A stretch of 64,000 nucleotides of DNA from G963668345 sp965226215 (lineage in GTDB: Bacteria; Acidobacteriota; Terriglobia; Bryobacterales; UBA6623). Of this stretch, positions 1 through 10,449 are shown one piece after another; the first letter of the stretch is position 1; each line of letters begins with the position of its first letter. Location of the stretch: NCBI GenBank assembly GCA_965226215.1, contig CBDDCH010000002.1:4526001-4590000 (forward strand), read 5' to 3'. The notes beneath the pieces were generated by a model. The model ran no database searches, had not been told where the DNA came from, and saw nothing but the letters and a program-made list of their open reading frames with translations. A program made the position numbers and the translations under genes.

Positions 1-2
1 TC

Positions 3-3000
3 GGGGGCAAGACTACCGCGGAGTTGCAGACGCCGACGGACTACACCGGCATCTACGCGGCGTGGAACGTGGACCTGGACGGCTCGCCTTTCAGCAGTGG
101 CGAGGTCGACGATCCCTGGGATTTCGGAACGTCGACCCAGTATCCGGTCCTGTCGCTGGATCTGAATGATGATAACCGGGCGACGTGGCAGGAGTTCGGC
201 TACCAGGTCCGCAGCAGCTTGACTCTGACGGCGGCGACGACGGCGAGCCAGGCCCAAGTGGTCCTGAGCTGGACTGCGATATCGACGAGTTCCTGGAGCC
301 CGGCGCCGGACGTCAGCTACACCCTCTATCGCGACGATGGCACCACCATTGAAGCCATCGAGACGAATCTCACCGGGCTCACCCACACCGACACCGATGT
401 GACCATCAACGGCCGTTACACGTACTGGGTGGCCGTAGTGGTGGACGGCGGCGAAGCGGTGCGCAGTGCGCCGGTGTCGGTGACCGCAGGCGTGGGGAAC
501 CAGCCCCCGGTCGCGGTGGGGATTGTTGCGGATCGAGCGCTGGAGGTGGGGGCAACGGCGCTCGTGGTGGACGTTGCGGGGGCCTTCCTTGATCCGGACG
601 ACGACGCGCTGACGTACGCGGCGACCTCATCCAGGACGTCCGTCGCCACGCTGAGCCGGTCGGATTCGATGCTCACGATCACGCCGGGGAGCGCAGGCCG
701 GACGACGATCACGGTGACGGCGACCGACGCGGGCGGGTCAAACATGGGCGCGACGCAACGTTTCGCGGTGAGAGTGGGCTATAACTACGACGCCGACGGC
801 GACAGGTTGATCGGTATCAGTAATCTGGCGCAGTTCGATGCCATGCACTATGACCTGAATGGCAATGGCCTGGTAACGGGCGACGATGCGGCGGCGTACG
901 CGGCGGCGTTCCCCGACGCCTTCGACCGGCTGGGCTGCGGCATCGAAGGCTGCGCGGGTTACGAACTGCTCGCCGATCTGGACTTCGACACCGACGGAGA
1001 CGGCAGCGCCGACTCGGGCGATACCTACTGGAACGCCGGCGAGGGCTGGGAGCCCATTGGCATCCCCAGGGGAGGATTCTTCGGGACCTTGTTGGGGACC
1101 TTCAATGCCACGTTCGATGGTAACGGACATACGCTTTCCAACCTGTTCGTTGCGCGGGACGATCACTCGGGGTTGTTCGGTGCCATCGGTTCGCGCGGCG
1201 CCGTGCGCGACGTCAGGCTGACCGACATGGACGTGACCGGCAATCAGGGTGTCGGCGGGCTGGCCGGGGAGAACCTCGGCGTTGTCAGTCGTGTCCAGTC
1301 GGCGGGCCAAGTGTCGGGCGAGGTCCAGGTCGGTGGATTGGTAGGGGCCAATCTGGGAACCATCACCCTGTCCCGCAGCTCTGCGGCGGTCACGGGAATG
1401 GCGCCCCCGGACTTCGTGCGCACCTCTGATTTGGATCGGGGAACGGGCGGGTTGGTGGGGTACAACGGCGGCGCGATCCGCGGCAGCTATGCGATAGGGC
1501 GTGTCGTGGGTGACAGTAACGTCGGCGGGCTGGTCGGGTGGAACTTCAATGACGGGTTTGTCGGTTCGATTCGTAGCCACGCGAGCATCGTCGGTAGCTA
1601 TGCCACGGGCAGCGTCGCAGGACGGAGTAGTGTCGGCGGGCTGGTCGGCACCAACGGCATCCCAGGGAACGCGCCGTTCGTCCTCGGGGAGATTAAAGCC
1701 AGCTACGCCACGGGTCGAGTGTCGGGACCGGCGCGTGGTGTCGGCGGCCTCGTTGGATACGACAGCGGCGACGACAGCACCATCATCACCGCCAGCTACT
1801 GGGATACGAACACGTCAGGACAGACATCCGGGTCATTCGGGATTGGCAAGACGACGGCGCAACTGAAGGCGCCCACCGGCTACAGCGGCATCTACCGGAG
1901 TTGGAACGTGGACGTGGACGACGACGGCACGAACGATGCCTGGCACTTCGGTACGGGGAGGCAGTATCCGGTCCTGAAGGCGAACGTCGATGGGCAAGGG
2001 GCGGCAACCTGGCAGGAGTTCGGCTATCAGTTGCGGAGCGGCCCGACCCTGACGACGCCGACGGTGACGCCGACGATGACGGCAGGGCAGGCGCAGGTGG
2101 ACCTGACCTGGACCGCCGTCGATGCCAGCCACTGGGCCCCGGAGCCGTATGTAACCTACACGGTCACCCGCGCCGACGGGGACACCCTCGAAACCCTGGC
2201 GGAAGACCTCGGGGTACTGCTGTATACCGACTCGGCGGCGCGGACCGGTGCCGCGATTACCTACCAGGTGGTGGCCGTGGTCGACGGCGGCGAGCCGGTG
2301 CGTAGCGCGGCGGTCGTAGTAAACACACCCGGCAACTCGCCGCCGCTGCCGGTGGGCACGCTGTCGGACCGGTGGCTGCACGCGGGCGATGAGGCGGGGG
2401 TTGAGGTCGGCGCGGCGTTCCAGGACCCGGAGAACGATACGCTGACCTATACGGCTGCCTCGTCGGCGACGGGCGTGGTCATGGTGAGCGTGTCGGGCTC
2501 ACGGGTGACGATCACCCCGGTAGCGACCGGTACGGCGACGATCACGGTGACGGCGACCGACGCGGGCGGGTCCATGGCAAGCGGGACGCAGACGTTTACG
2601 GTGACGGTGCGGCCGTCGAGTGCGACCGACTACGACGCGGACGACGACGGGCTGATCGAGGTCACGACGCTGGCGCGCCTCAATGCCATCCGCCATGACC
2701 TGGACGGGGACGGCGAGCCCACGGCGGACGGGGCGACGGCGTATGCGGCGGCGTTTTCGACCGTCGGCGACCGGCAGGCTTGTGGCGGACTGACCGGGTG
2801 CGTGGGCTACGAGCTCGGCGCAGACCTGGACTTCGACACCAACCGCAACGGGCGCGCCGACTCGGGCGATACGTACTGGAACGCCGGCGCCGGCTGGGAA
2901 CCGATCGACGCTGATACCAGTTCCTCGACTCCCGGAGTAATTGTGTTCGGAGCCGGTTTCAGGGCGATCTTCGAGGGCAACGGGCACACCATCGCCAATC

Positions 3001-6000
3001 TGTTCATTGATCGTGACTCCGACGATGTCGGGCTCTTCGGGCGGACCTCGTATGGGAGCGTCATTCGCCACGTCGGGTTGGTCGACGTCGAGGTGTCGGG
3101 CGGCAGTGGCGTCGGGGGGCTGGCCGGATCGGACACCGGCTCGGTCATCGGCAGCTACGTCACGGGTACAGTGTCCAGCACGGGTGAAAACGTGGGCGGG
3201 CTGGCGGGGCGGAACTACGGCCGTCCCGTTGTCTCCAGCTACGCCGCGGTCGAGGTGTCGGGCCAGGACAATGTGGGCGGACTGATCGGAGAGAATAACG
3301 CGACCCTGACTGCGAGCTACGCCACGGGCCGGGTGGCGGGCCAGAGGTATGTCGGCGGGCTGGTCGGGTTGAACGGGGGCACCATCACGGCGAGCTACGC
3401 GACGGGGCCGGTGACGGGCCAGAGCAATGTGGGCGGGCTGGTCGGGAGGAACACCCGGTCGTTCAGTTTCACCGGTACCGTGACCGCCAGCTACTGGGAC
3501 ACGAGCACCTCGGGACAGACGACTGGGTCTGGACGGACGACGGCGCAGTTGCAGGCGCCCACGAGCTACAGCGGGATTTACCAAAGATGGAACGTGGACC
3601 TTGACGGCGATGGTGTTTCCGACAATCCCTGGGACTTCGGAACGGCCGACCAGTACCCGGCATTGAAGACGAACTTCGATGGGCAAGGAACGGCGTCCTG
3701 GCAGGAGTTCGGCCGCCAGCTTCGGAAAGGACCGACCCTGACGACGACGGTCGGGGCGGCCCAGGTGGTGCTGACCTGGACCCCGGTGGACGCGAGCGTG
3801 TGGACGCCGCCGCCGGGAGTAACCTACACCCTCTACCGCGACAACGGGACTGCCGTCGAGACCGTAGCGGCAGACCTTGATGGACGCCAGCACACCGATA
3901 CCGGCGTGATCACCGGCGTGACCTACACCTACCAGGTGGCGGCCGTGGTCCAGGGCGGAGAAGCGGTGCGCAGTGCGCGGGTTTCGGTGAGAGCGGTGAT
4001 GCCCACGACGAGCGTGGTCGTGCTGAAGCTGATGCCGGACTCGATCGGTGAGAACGGCGGAGTGAGTACGGTAACGGCGAGCCTGGACCGAATGTCAAGC
4101 GCCGTGACGACGGTTACGGTATCGGCGGCGGCGGTGCATCCGACGTTATCGAAAGACTTCATGCTGAGCACGAACCAGACCCTGACGATCCCGGCGGGCC
4201 AGTTGGACAGCACCGGAACGGTGACGGTGCAGGCGGTGAATAACAACGTGTACGATCCGAACAAGACGGTGACGGTGTCGGCGATGGCCACCAACATGCA
4301 AGGAGTGACGACGCCGCCTGCTGTGACGTTGGCGATCAGCGATGACGACCCCGCGCCGGAGTTGACCCTGGAGGTCGGTCCATCGGCGATCGTGGAGGCG
4401 GGCGGCAATTCGACGGTGACGGTGCGTATCACCAACGGCGTCACCTTCGCGGAGGATCAGAAGATCGCCCTGGCCTTTGCGGGCACGGCGGCGAAGGGCA
4501 CGGACTACACGGTGGGATTGGAAATGCTCACGCTCACCGCGGGGCAGATCTCGGCCGTGACCACCGTAACGGCGACGGACGACCGGGTGGACGACGACAA
4601 TGAGACGATCCTGCTTACGGCAAGTCATGGGGGTGGCACGGTTGGCGCTGAGCAGACGATCACGATCACCGATGACGACGCCTCACCGGTGATCACGACA
4701 GCCTCCCTGATTCTTGTGGTGGAGAACGAGACGGCAGTGGCGACGCTCGCGGCGGCGGACGCGGACCTTCCGGCGGAGGATCTGACATGGCGGATCACGG
4801 GGGGCGACGATCGTAACAAATTCAGGCTGACGGCGGACGGGGTGCTCACCTTCGCGGCGGCGCCGGACTACGAGGAACCGGACGACAGCGACGGGGATGG
4901 CGACTACGAGGTCGCCGTGCAGGTGACCGATGGGTTCAATCCGGTGGAAGCCGTGTTTACGGTCACGCTTCAGGATGTGGACGATACCGCGCCGGTGCTT
5001 TCCTCGGCGATGGTGAACGGAGCGACGCTGACGCTGACCTATGGGGAGATGCTGGACGGGAGTTCGACACCGCAGGCGAGCGCCTTCACGGTAACGGGGG
5101 GCGATACATCTCGAACGGTCACCGACGTTTTTTTGAACGGGAGTGCGGTGCTCCTGACCGTCGATCCGGCGGTGGAGCACGGGGAGACGGGGATCCGGGT
5201 GAGCTACACGGTGCCGACCGGAACGGGCACGAGCCCGCTCCAGGACGTGCTGGGCAATGACGTGGACCGACTGAGCAACGTGCCCGTCTCTAATGAAACT
5301 CCGGATACGACATCGCCGACCGTAAGCAAGCTGGCGATCACCTCGGATCCTGGGACGGACCGGACCTACGCGGTCGATGATGAGATTCAGGTGACGGTGA
5401 CCTTCAGCGAGACGGTGGAGGTGACGGGGACGCCGCAGTTGAGGCTGGAGCTGGGGGGAGGGAGGCGAACGGCGGACTATGAAGGAGGGTCGGGAACAGC
5501 GGCTCTGGTCTTTGCCTACAAAGTGGCCGACGGGGAAAGCGACACGGATGGAATGGGCATCGAGGCCGACAGCCTGTCGGGCGGGACCATCCGGGACGAA
5601 GCCCGCAACAATGCGGAGCTGGACCATGACGGGCTGGCCGCCGACTCGGGCCACAAGGTGGACGGGGTCAGGCCGCGGCTGGCCGCCAGCGGCGGAGCGG
5701 TAGTGGACGGGACAAGACTGACGCTGACCTATGATGAGGCGCTCGATGGGGGATCGAGGCCTGTGTCGGGGGACTTCACGGTGTCGGGGGGCGATCGGGC
5801 GCGGGCGGTCACCGGAGTTCGAGTGAACGGGAGTGCGGTGGAGCTGACCCTGGATGTGGGGGCCGAGCACGGGGAGGCCGGGATCCAAGTGAGCTATACG
5901 CCGGGGGCCAACCCGATCCAGGATGTGCCGGGAAACGATGCGGAGGCGCTCAGCCGCGAGCCGGTGACCAACGACACCCCGGACACGACCTCACCGACAG

Positions 6001-9000
6001 TGAGCAGTCTGGCCATCACCTCGAACCCCGGGGGGGATCAGATCTATGCGGCGGAGGACGAGATCGAGGTGACGGTGACCTTCAGCGAGACGGTGGTAGT
6101 GACGAGGACGCCGCGAATGCGGCTGAGAGTGGGGAGCAGGAACCGGACGGCCGGCTACCTGAGAGGCAGTGGCGCGGCGGCGCTGGTGTTCAGCTACGAG
6201 GTGGCCCTGGGGGACGAAGACACCGATGGAGTGAGCATTGCTGCCGGCCGCATTGACCGGAACGGTGGGACGATCAAGGACGAGGCGGACAATGATGCGG
6301 GGCTGGACCATGAAGCGGTGGCGCCGCAGGCGGGGCATAAGGTGGACGGGGTCCGGCCGGAGTTTCTGAGCGCGGCGGTGGATGGCTCCTCTCTGACGCT
6401 GACCTACGGGGAAGCGCTCGATGGGGGATCGAGGCCTGCGCCGGGGGACTTCACGGTGGAGGTGGGGGGTACCGGGCGAAGCGTTTCCGCAGTATCGGTA
6501 AGCGGAAGCGTGGTGACCCTGACGCTCGATCCGGCGGTGGAGCACGGGGACACGGGGATTCGAGTGAACTACAGTCCGGGGACGCGACCGATCCGGGACG
6601 CGGTGGGCAACGACACGCTCGCACTGAGCAACCGGTCTGTGACCAACACCACGGGGGCTCCCAACACGGCCCCGGAGATCACGAGTCCGAGTTCGTTTGA
6701 TGTCCGGGAGAACCAGTCGGTGGCGAGGCGGCTGGTGGCCAGGGACATCGACCCGGGGGACGAGGTGACGGGCTGGGAGATTGTGGGCGGGGCCGACAGG
6801 TTGCAGTTCTCTGTTGCCCCCGACACTGGAGAGTTGAGCTTCCGGACAGCGCCGGACTTCGAGGCCCCCGGAGACAACGAGTATGAGGTGACGGTGGAAG
6901 TGAGGAGCGGGACGGGGGCGAGGGAACTGGAGGCCGAGCAGACGTTCACGGTCAGAGTGACGGACGAACGGGAACCGCCTGGTATCCCGGAGGCGCCGAC
7001 CTTCTCGGGGGAGACGGCCGAGAGTATGACGGTCAACTGGAGCGAACCGGACAACACGGGCCCGGCGATCACCGACTACGACGTGCGGTACCGGGAGAAG
7101 GGCACGGGGCGCTTCACCGACGGGGGGCACGAGGGGCCGGGGTTCACGGTAATGATCGAGGACCTCAAACCGGGAACTGTCTATGAGGTCCAGGTGCGGG
7201 CCACCAACGACGAGGGGACAAGCGACTGGTCGGAGTCGGGGGAGGGGATGACCGTCACGCCGCTGACGGTCGAGATAACGAGCGGGACCGAGCCGCCGGT
7301 GGAGGGCCCCTTTACGGTGAGGTTCAGCTTTTCCGAGACGGTGAGAGGCTTCACCCAGGCCGCCATCGAGAGCGGCCAGAATCCTGCCTGCAGCGACGAT
7401 CAGAACAACCCGGTGTTCTGCGACCCGGGGATCGGTCGACTGGATACGGTCGACGACCGGGTGTTCACCACTACGGTGACGCCGCGGACCGATCGGGTGG
7501 CACACAACTACACGCTGACGCTGACGATAAGCGGAGGCGCAGTGAGGTCGTCGGTGGAGAACAAACCGAACGAGGAAGGGACGCTTGAGGTTCGGGTGGC
7601 GCCACCGGGAGTGACGGTGCCGATCTCGTCTCTGGCTCTGACGGCCAGCGCGGGTAACGCAGGGGTGCGGCTGAGCTGGAACCGGCCGACGGAAGACGGG
7701 GGCTCGGCGATCATCCGCTACGAATACCGATTTGCAGCCGCCGGTGAGGATTTCAGCGCATGGGAGAACGTGAGAGCGGGAACGCGCAGGGTGACGGTGG
7801 GAGGGCTGATTAACGGCAGGGAATACGTCTTCGAGGTGCGGGCGGTCAATGCGTTGGGCAAGGGCGAAACGGAGACGGTGAGTGCAACGCCCGATATCGT
7901 CGCCCCTCCACCCCCACCTCCGCCGCCGCCACCACCACCTCCTCCTCCTCCGGCGAACAATCGGCCGATGGCGGATGCGGGCCCGGACCAAACCGGCGTG
8001 AGGGAAGGCGCGCTGGTGACGCTGGACGGCAGCGCCAGCAGCGATCCCGACGACGATCCGCTGAAATATCGCTGGAATCAATACCGTGGCGAGCGCGTGG
8101 CGCTGTCGTCCCGAGACGTGGTCAATCCCACCTTCACGGCCCCGCGGGAACTGACGGCGGATGCGGTGCTGAGCTTCAGGCTGCTAGTCACCGATCCGGG
8201 CGGTAGATTCGATACGGACACGGTGGAGGTCACCGTGACGGTGACCGACGAGAACCCGGGCAAGCCGTTGGCGCCGACTGTTTCGGCCGCGACGCCGTAC
8301 GGCCTCATGGTGGGGTGGATGGAGCCCGAGAATACCGGGCCGCCCATCACCGATTATGACGTGCAGTACCGGGAAGGCGGCAGCGGCGACGGTTTCACCG
8401 ATGCGCAACACCAGGGTCCGGCCCGGACCGCGACGCTCACGGGACTGATGCCGGACACGGTCTACGAGGTGCAGGTGCGGGCGACGAACGCCACAGGAAC
8501 GAGTGAGTGGTCGGAGTCGGGCGAAGGGAAGACCAAGACCCTGCAGACCGGAGATCAGATCTATTACTTCCCTCACCTTGCCGTGGGAGCGAGTTGGCAA
8601 ACCACGATCACCTATATCAACTACTCCCGGGAGGAGGTGACCTGTCAAACCGATTTCATCTCCGATCACGGAAGTCCGCTGATGGTCTCGTTTGCCGAAC
8701 TGGGAACGGTTGACAGCCGGACCGACGTTCTGCCGCCAGGGGGATCCGTTCACCAGGAGACCAACGTGGACCTGAACGCTTCTCTGGCGCCAGGCTGGGC
8801 GCTGGCCAACTGCTCCGGGCCGGTGAAGGCCAGCCTTCTGTACCGTCAGCACAACAGCGAAGGGGTGCCCACAGCGGAAGCCGGAGCCAATGCAACGGCA
8901 GTTCCGGCAACCCGGTTCGTCACCTTTGCCGAACAGGGAGAAGGTCAGTTTGGGACCGGAGTTGCCTATGCCAACCCTTCCGCCACATCGGCCCTCGTCA

Positions 9001-9908
9001 CCTTTACTGCCAGGGACACGGCCGGGGAGGTGCTGGCCAGCGTCGTTCGGACACTGTCACCCGGAGGTCATGATGCTCACGGCATGGCGGAGTTGTTTGG
9101 TCTCACCAGCTTTACCGGATCGATCGAAGTCACCTCCACGGAGCCCATCGTCAGTCTGGCGCTTAATTTCGAAGCCGATCCCGTATTCTCCTCCTTGCCT
9201 CCGGGAGAACTGGATGCTTCCGCGCAGGGATCGACTACGTATTACTTCCCTCATCTTGCCGTGGGAGCGAGTTGGCAAACCACGATCACCTATATCAACT
9301 ACTCCCCGCAGGAGGTGACCTGCCAAACCGATTTCATCTCCGATCACGGAACTCCGCTGATGGTTTCGTTTGCGGCACTGGGAACGGTTGTCAGCCGAAC
9401 CGACGTTCTGCCGCCGGGGGGATCCGTTCACCAGGAGACCAACGTGGACCTGAACGCTTCTCTTGCGCCAGGCTGGGCTCGGGCCAACTGCTCCGGGCCG
9501 GTGAAGGCCAGCCTGCTGTATCGTCTGCACAACAGCGAAGGGGCACCCACGGCAGAAGCCGGAGTCAATGCAACGGCAGTTCCGGCAACCCGGTTTGTCA
9601 CCTTTGCCGAACAGGGAGAAGATCAGTTTGGGACAGGCGTTGCCTATGCAAACCCTTCCGCCATATCGGTCCCTGTCACCTTTACTGCCAGGGACGCGGT
9701 TGGGGAGGTGCTGGCCAGCGTCGTTCGGACACTGTCACCCGGAGGTCATGATGCTCACGGCATGGCGGAGTTGTTTGGTCTCACCAGCTTTACCGGATCG
9801 ATCGAAGTCACCTCCACGGAGCCCATCGTCAGTCTGTCGCTCAATTTCGAAGCCGCCCCCGTATTTTCCTCCTTGCCTCCGGGGGAACTGGATGCCGCCG
9901 CGCAGTGA
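3..9908 (+). CDS. Giant repeat-rich exoprotein, 5' end outside the window
   Basis: The frame is open from the first bases, and its start repeats an internal module (KTTAELQTP here, KTTAQLKAP later), so the N-terminus lies outside the window. Seen in order: fibronectin-like strands; two large modules (about 781-2600 and 2625-3990) of a Ca-binding-like Asp-rich stretch, GLUG-type repeats (VGGLVG motifs) and a fibronectin-like domain; Calx-beta-like repeats (4010-4680); a cadherin-like segment; three SwmB-like repeats (about 4990-6650, LTLTYGEALDG motif); another cadherin-like unit; FnIII domains; a polyproline linker near 7910-7950; a PKD/Ig-like domain; FnIII; then two C-terminal 226-residue repeats. 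Family knowledge suggests a secreted or surface adhesin. No sorting signal or catalytic motif was recognised. Confidence 0.85.
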   Translation, partial: GGKTTAELQTPTDYTGIYAAWNVDLDGSPFSSGEVDDPWDFGTSTQYPVLSLDLNDDNRATWQEFGYQVRSSLTLTAATTASQAQVVLSWTAISTSSWSPAPDVSYTLYRDDGTTIEAIETNLTGLTHTDTDVTINGRYTYWVAVVVDGGEAVRSAPVSVTAGVGNQPPVAVGIVADRALEVGATALVVDVAGAFLDPDDDALTYAATSSRTSVATLSRSDSMLTITPGSAGRTTITVTATDAGGSNMGATQRFAVRVGYNYDADGDRLIGISNLAQFDAMHYDLNGNGLVTGDDAAAYAAAFPDAFDRLGCGIEGCAGYELLADLDFDTDGDGSADSGDTYWNAGEGWEPIGIPRGGFFGTLLGTFNATFDGNGHTLSNLFVARDDHSGLFGAIGSRGAVRDVRLTDMDVTGNQGVGGLAGENLGVVSRVQSAGQVSGEVQVGGLVGANLGTITLSRSSAAVTGMAPPDFVRTSDLDRGTGGLVGYNGGAIRGSYAIGRVVGDSNVGGLVGWNFNDGFVGSIRSHASIVGSYATGSVAGRSSVGGLVGTNGIPGNAPFVLGEIKASYATGRVSGPARGVGGLVGYDSGDDSTIITASYWDTNTSGQTSGSFGIGKTTAQLKAPTGYSGIYRSWNVDVDDDGTNDAWHFGTGRQYPVLKANVDGQGAATWQEFGYQLRSGPTLTTPTVTPTMTAGQAQVDLTWTAVDASHWAPEPYVTYTVTRADGDTLETLAEDLGVLLYTDSAARTGAAITYQVVAVVDGGEPVRSAAVVVNTPGNSPPLPVGTLSDRWLHAGDEAGVEVGAAFQDPENDTLTYTAASSATGVVMVSVSGSRVTITPVATGTATITVTATDAGGSMASGTQTFTVTVRPSSATDYDADDDGLIEVTTLARLNAIRHDLDGDGEPTADGATAYAAAFSTVGDRQACGGLTGCVGYELGADLDFDTNRNGRADSGDTYWNAGAGWEPIDADTSSSTPGVIVFGAGFRAIFEGNGHTIANLFIDRDSDDVGLFGRTSYGSVIRHVGLVDVEVSGGSGVGGLAGSDTGSVIGSYVTGTVSSTGENVGGLAGRNYGRPVVSSYAAVEVSGQDNVGGLIGENNATLTASYATGRVAGQRYVGGLVGLNGGTITASYATGPVTGQSNVGGLVGRNTRSFSFTGTVTASYWDTSTSGQTTGSGRTTAQLQAPTSYSGIYQRWNVDLDGDGVSDNPWDFGTADQYPALKTNFDGQGTASWQEFGRQLRKGPTLTTTVGAAQVVLTWTPVDASVWTPPPGVTYTLYRDNGTAVETVAADLDGRQHTDTGVITGVTYTYQVAAVVQGGEAVRSARVSVRAVMPTTSVVVLKLMPDSIGENGGVSTVTASLDRMSSAVTTVTVSAAAVHPTLSKDFMLSTNQTLTIPAGQLDSTGTVTVQAVNNNVYDPNKTVTVSAMATNMQGVTTPPAVTLAISDDDPAPELTLEVGPSAIVEAGGNSTVTVRITNGVTFAEDQKIALAFAGTAAKGTDYTVGLEMLTLTAGQISAVTTVTATDDRVDDDNETILLTASHGGGTVGAEQTITITDDDASPVITTASLILVVENETAVATLAAADADLPAEDLTWRITGGDDRNKFRLTADGVLTFAAAPDYEEPDDSDGDGDYEVAVQVTDGFNPVEAVFTVTLQDVDDTAPVLSSAMVNGATLTLTYGEMLDGSSTPQASAFTVTGGDTSRTVTDVFLNGSAVLLTVDPAVEHGETGIRVSYTVPTGTGTSPLQDVLGNDVDRLSNVPVSNETPDTTSPTVSKLAITSDPGTDRTYAVDDEIQVTVTFSETVEVTGTPQLRLELGGGRRTADYEGGSGTAALVFAYKVADGESDTDGMGIEADSLSGGTIRDEARNNAELDHDGLAADSGHKVDGVRPRLAASGGAVVDGTRLTLTYDEALDGGSRPVSGDFTVSGGDRARAVTGVRVNGSAVELTLDVGAEHGEAGIQVSYTPGANPIQDVPGNDAEALSREPVTNDTPDTTSPTVSSLAITSNPGGDQIYAAEDEIEVTVTFSETVVVTRTPRMRLRVGSRNRTAGYLRGSGAAALVFSYEVALGDEDTDGVSIAAGRIDRNGGTIKDEADNDAGLDHEAVAPQAGHKVDGVRPEFLSAAVDGSSLTLTYGEALDGGSRPAPGDFTVEVGGTGRSVSAVSVSGSVVTLTLDPAVEHGDTGIRVNYSPGTRPIRDAVGNDTLALSNRSVTNTTGAPNTAPEITSPSSFDVRENQSVARRLVARDIDPGDEVTGWEIVGGADRLQFSVAPDTGELSFRTAPDFEAPGDNEYEVTVEVRSGTGARELEAEQTFTVRVTDEREPPGIPEAPTFSGETAESMTVNWSEPDNTGPAITDYDVRYREKGTGRFTDGGHEGPGFTVMIEDLKPGTVYEVQVRATNDEGTSDWSESGEGMTVTPLTVEITSGTEPPVEGPFTVRFSFSETVRGFTQAAIESGQNPACSDDQNNPVFCDPGIGRLDTVDDRVFTTTVTPRTDRVAHNYTLTLTISGGAVRSSVENKPNEEGTLEVRVAPPGVTVPISSLALTASAGNAGVRLSWNRPTEDGGSAIIRYEYRFAAAGEDFSAWENVRAGTRRVTVGGLINGREYVFEVRAVNALGKGETETVSATPDIVAPPPPPPPPPPPPPPPPANNRPMADAGPDQTGVREGALVTLDGSASSDPDDDPLKYRWNQYRGERVALSSRDVVNPTFTAPRELTADAVLSFRLLVTDPGGRFDTDTVEVTVTVTDENPGKPLAPTVSAATPYGLMVGWMEPENTGPPITDYDVQYREGGSGDGFTDAQHQGPARTATLTGLMPDTVYEVQVRATNATGTSEWSESGEGKTKTLQTGDQIYYFPHLAVGASWQTTITYINYSREEVTCQTDFISDHGSPLMVSFAELGTVDSRTDVLPPGGSVHQETNVDLNASLAPGWALANCSGPVKASLLYRQHNSEGVPTAEAGANATAVPATRFVTFAEQGEGQFGTGVAYANPSATSALVTFTARDTAGEVLASVVRTLSPGGHDAHGMAELFGLTSFTGSIEVTSTEPIVSLALNFEADPVFSSLPPGELDASAQGSTTYYFPHLAVGASWQTTITYINYSPQEVTCQTDFISDHGTPLMVSFAALGTVVSRTDVLPPGGSVHQETNVDLNASLAPGWARANCSGPVKASLLYRLHNSEGAPTAEAGVNATAVPATRFVTFAEQGEDQFGTGVAYANPSAISVPVTFTARDAVGEVLASVVRTLSPGGHDAHGMAELFGLTSFTGSIEVTSTEPIVSLSLNFEAAPVFSSLPPGELDAAAQ
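8562..9905 (+). repeat. Tandem 678-bp repeat at the exoprotein C-terminus
   Basis: Two nearly identical units start at 8562 and 9240, each opening with a YYFPHLAVG motif and ending in SSLPPGELDA. Long stretches are identical at base level. The unit looks like a C-terminal domain used as a module. Because the copies are almost the same, they were recently duplicated or are kept alike by gene conversion. Confidence 0.9.
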
Positions 9909-10398
9909 TCGACCTGTTCAAGCCAAGCTCCGGTGCAAGCATCATCGGCGCTATCAGGGGCGCTTCACCCCTCTTGCAAGCCTCGCCCTGTGCTACGGGC
10001 GCAGCTCTCCGGCGAGGAGACGATCGTCCGTGTCTTCTTCGACGATCCGCCGACCGGCCGACTCATTGCCGCGAGTTTGGAGCCGATCGAATCCAAGTAC
10101 GAGAATGGCTGCCTGGTGGTGGAGGTCACCGCCGAACAGCTTCAGCGACTGCAACAGCGCGGGCTGAGAACGGAACCTGTCAGCGCACAAGAATTGTCGA
10201 CGATACTTGCCCCGCGCCCGCGTGATCCAATGGTCCCACCAGCTTTACCGGCTCGATCGAAGTCACCTCCATGGAGCCCATCGTCAGCCTGTCGCTTAAT
10301 TTCGAAGCCGATCCCGTATTCTCCTCCTTGCCTCCGGGAGAACTGGATGCTTCCGCGCAGGGATCGACTACATATTACTTCCCTCATCTTGCCGTGGG
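9909..10398 (+). pseudogene. Remnants after the exoprotein, including a third broken C-terminal repeat
   Basis: An open frame (9933-10436) runs through here but is a patchwork. Its middle (about 9990-10180) reads like genuine coding sequence (motifs VRVFFDDPP and CLVVEVTAEQ) that I cannot assign. From about 10232 to 10398 the DNA matches the end of the exoprotein C-terminal repeat and the first bases of a further unit (from 10373), now out of frame with the exoprotein. This is a scar left by loss of further repeat units and insertion of plasmid DNA. Confidence 0.55.
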
Positions 10399-10449
10399 TC
10401 GAGCCGCCGCCGGCCCATCGTAGTGAGGGTGGATGAAGTCGGGCGGGCG
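10399..10449 (+). pseudogene. 51-bp fragment of virB8
   Basis: These bases match the virB8 coding sequence at about 21359-21409 with only a few mismatches. The piece is joined on the left to the exoprotein repeat and on the right to an inverted rep fragment, so it marks a recombination junction and is not a gene. Confidence 0.7.

Noticed and set aside
738..1580. Long minus-strand ORFs opposite the exoprotein
   Set aside because: They are Arg/Pro/His-rich mirror frames of the repeat-rich plus-strand gene, with no recognisable domain, and the same pattern recurs opposite each repeat unit.
7905..7952. CCT/CCG/CCA tandem run as a possible CRISPR or phase-variable repeat
   Set aside because: It encodes a polyproline linker in frame; there are no spacers and no regular array.
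5991..8081. A 696-residue minus-strand ORF opposite the exoprotein
   Set aside because: Its composition (Arg, His and Pro bias) and exact overlap with SwmB/FnIII repeats mark it as a shadow frame.
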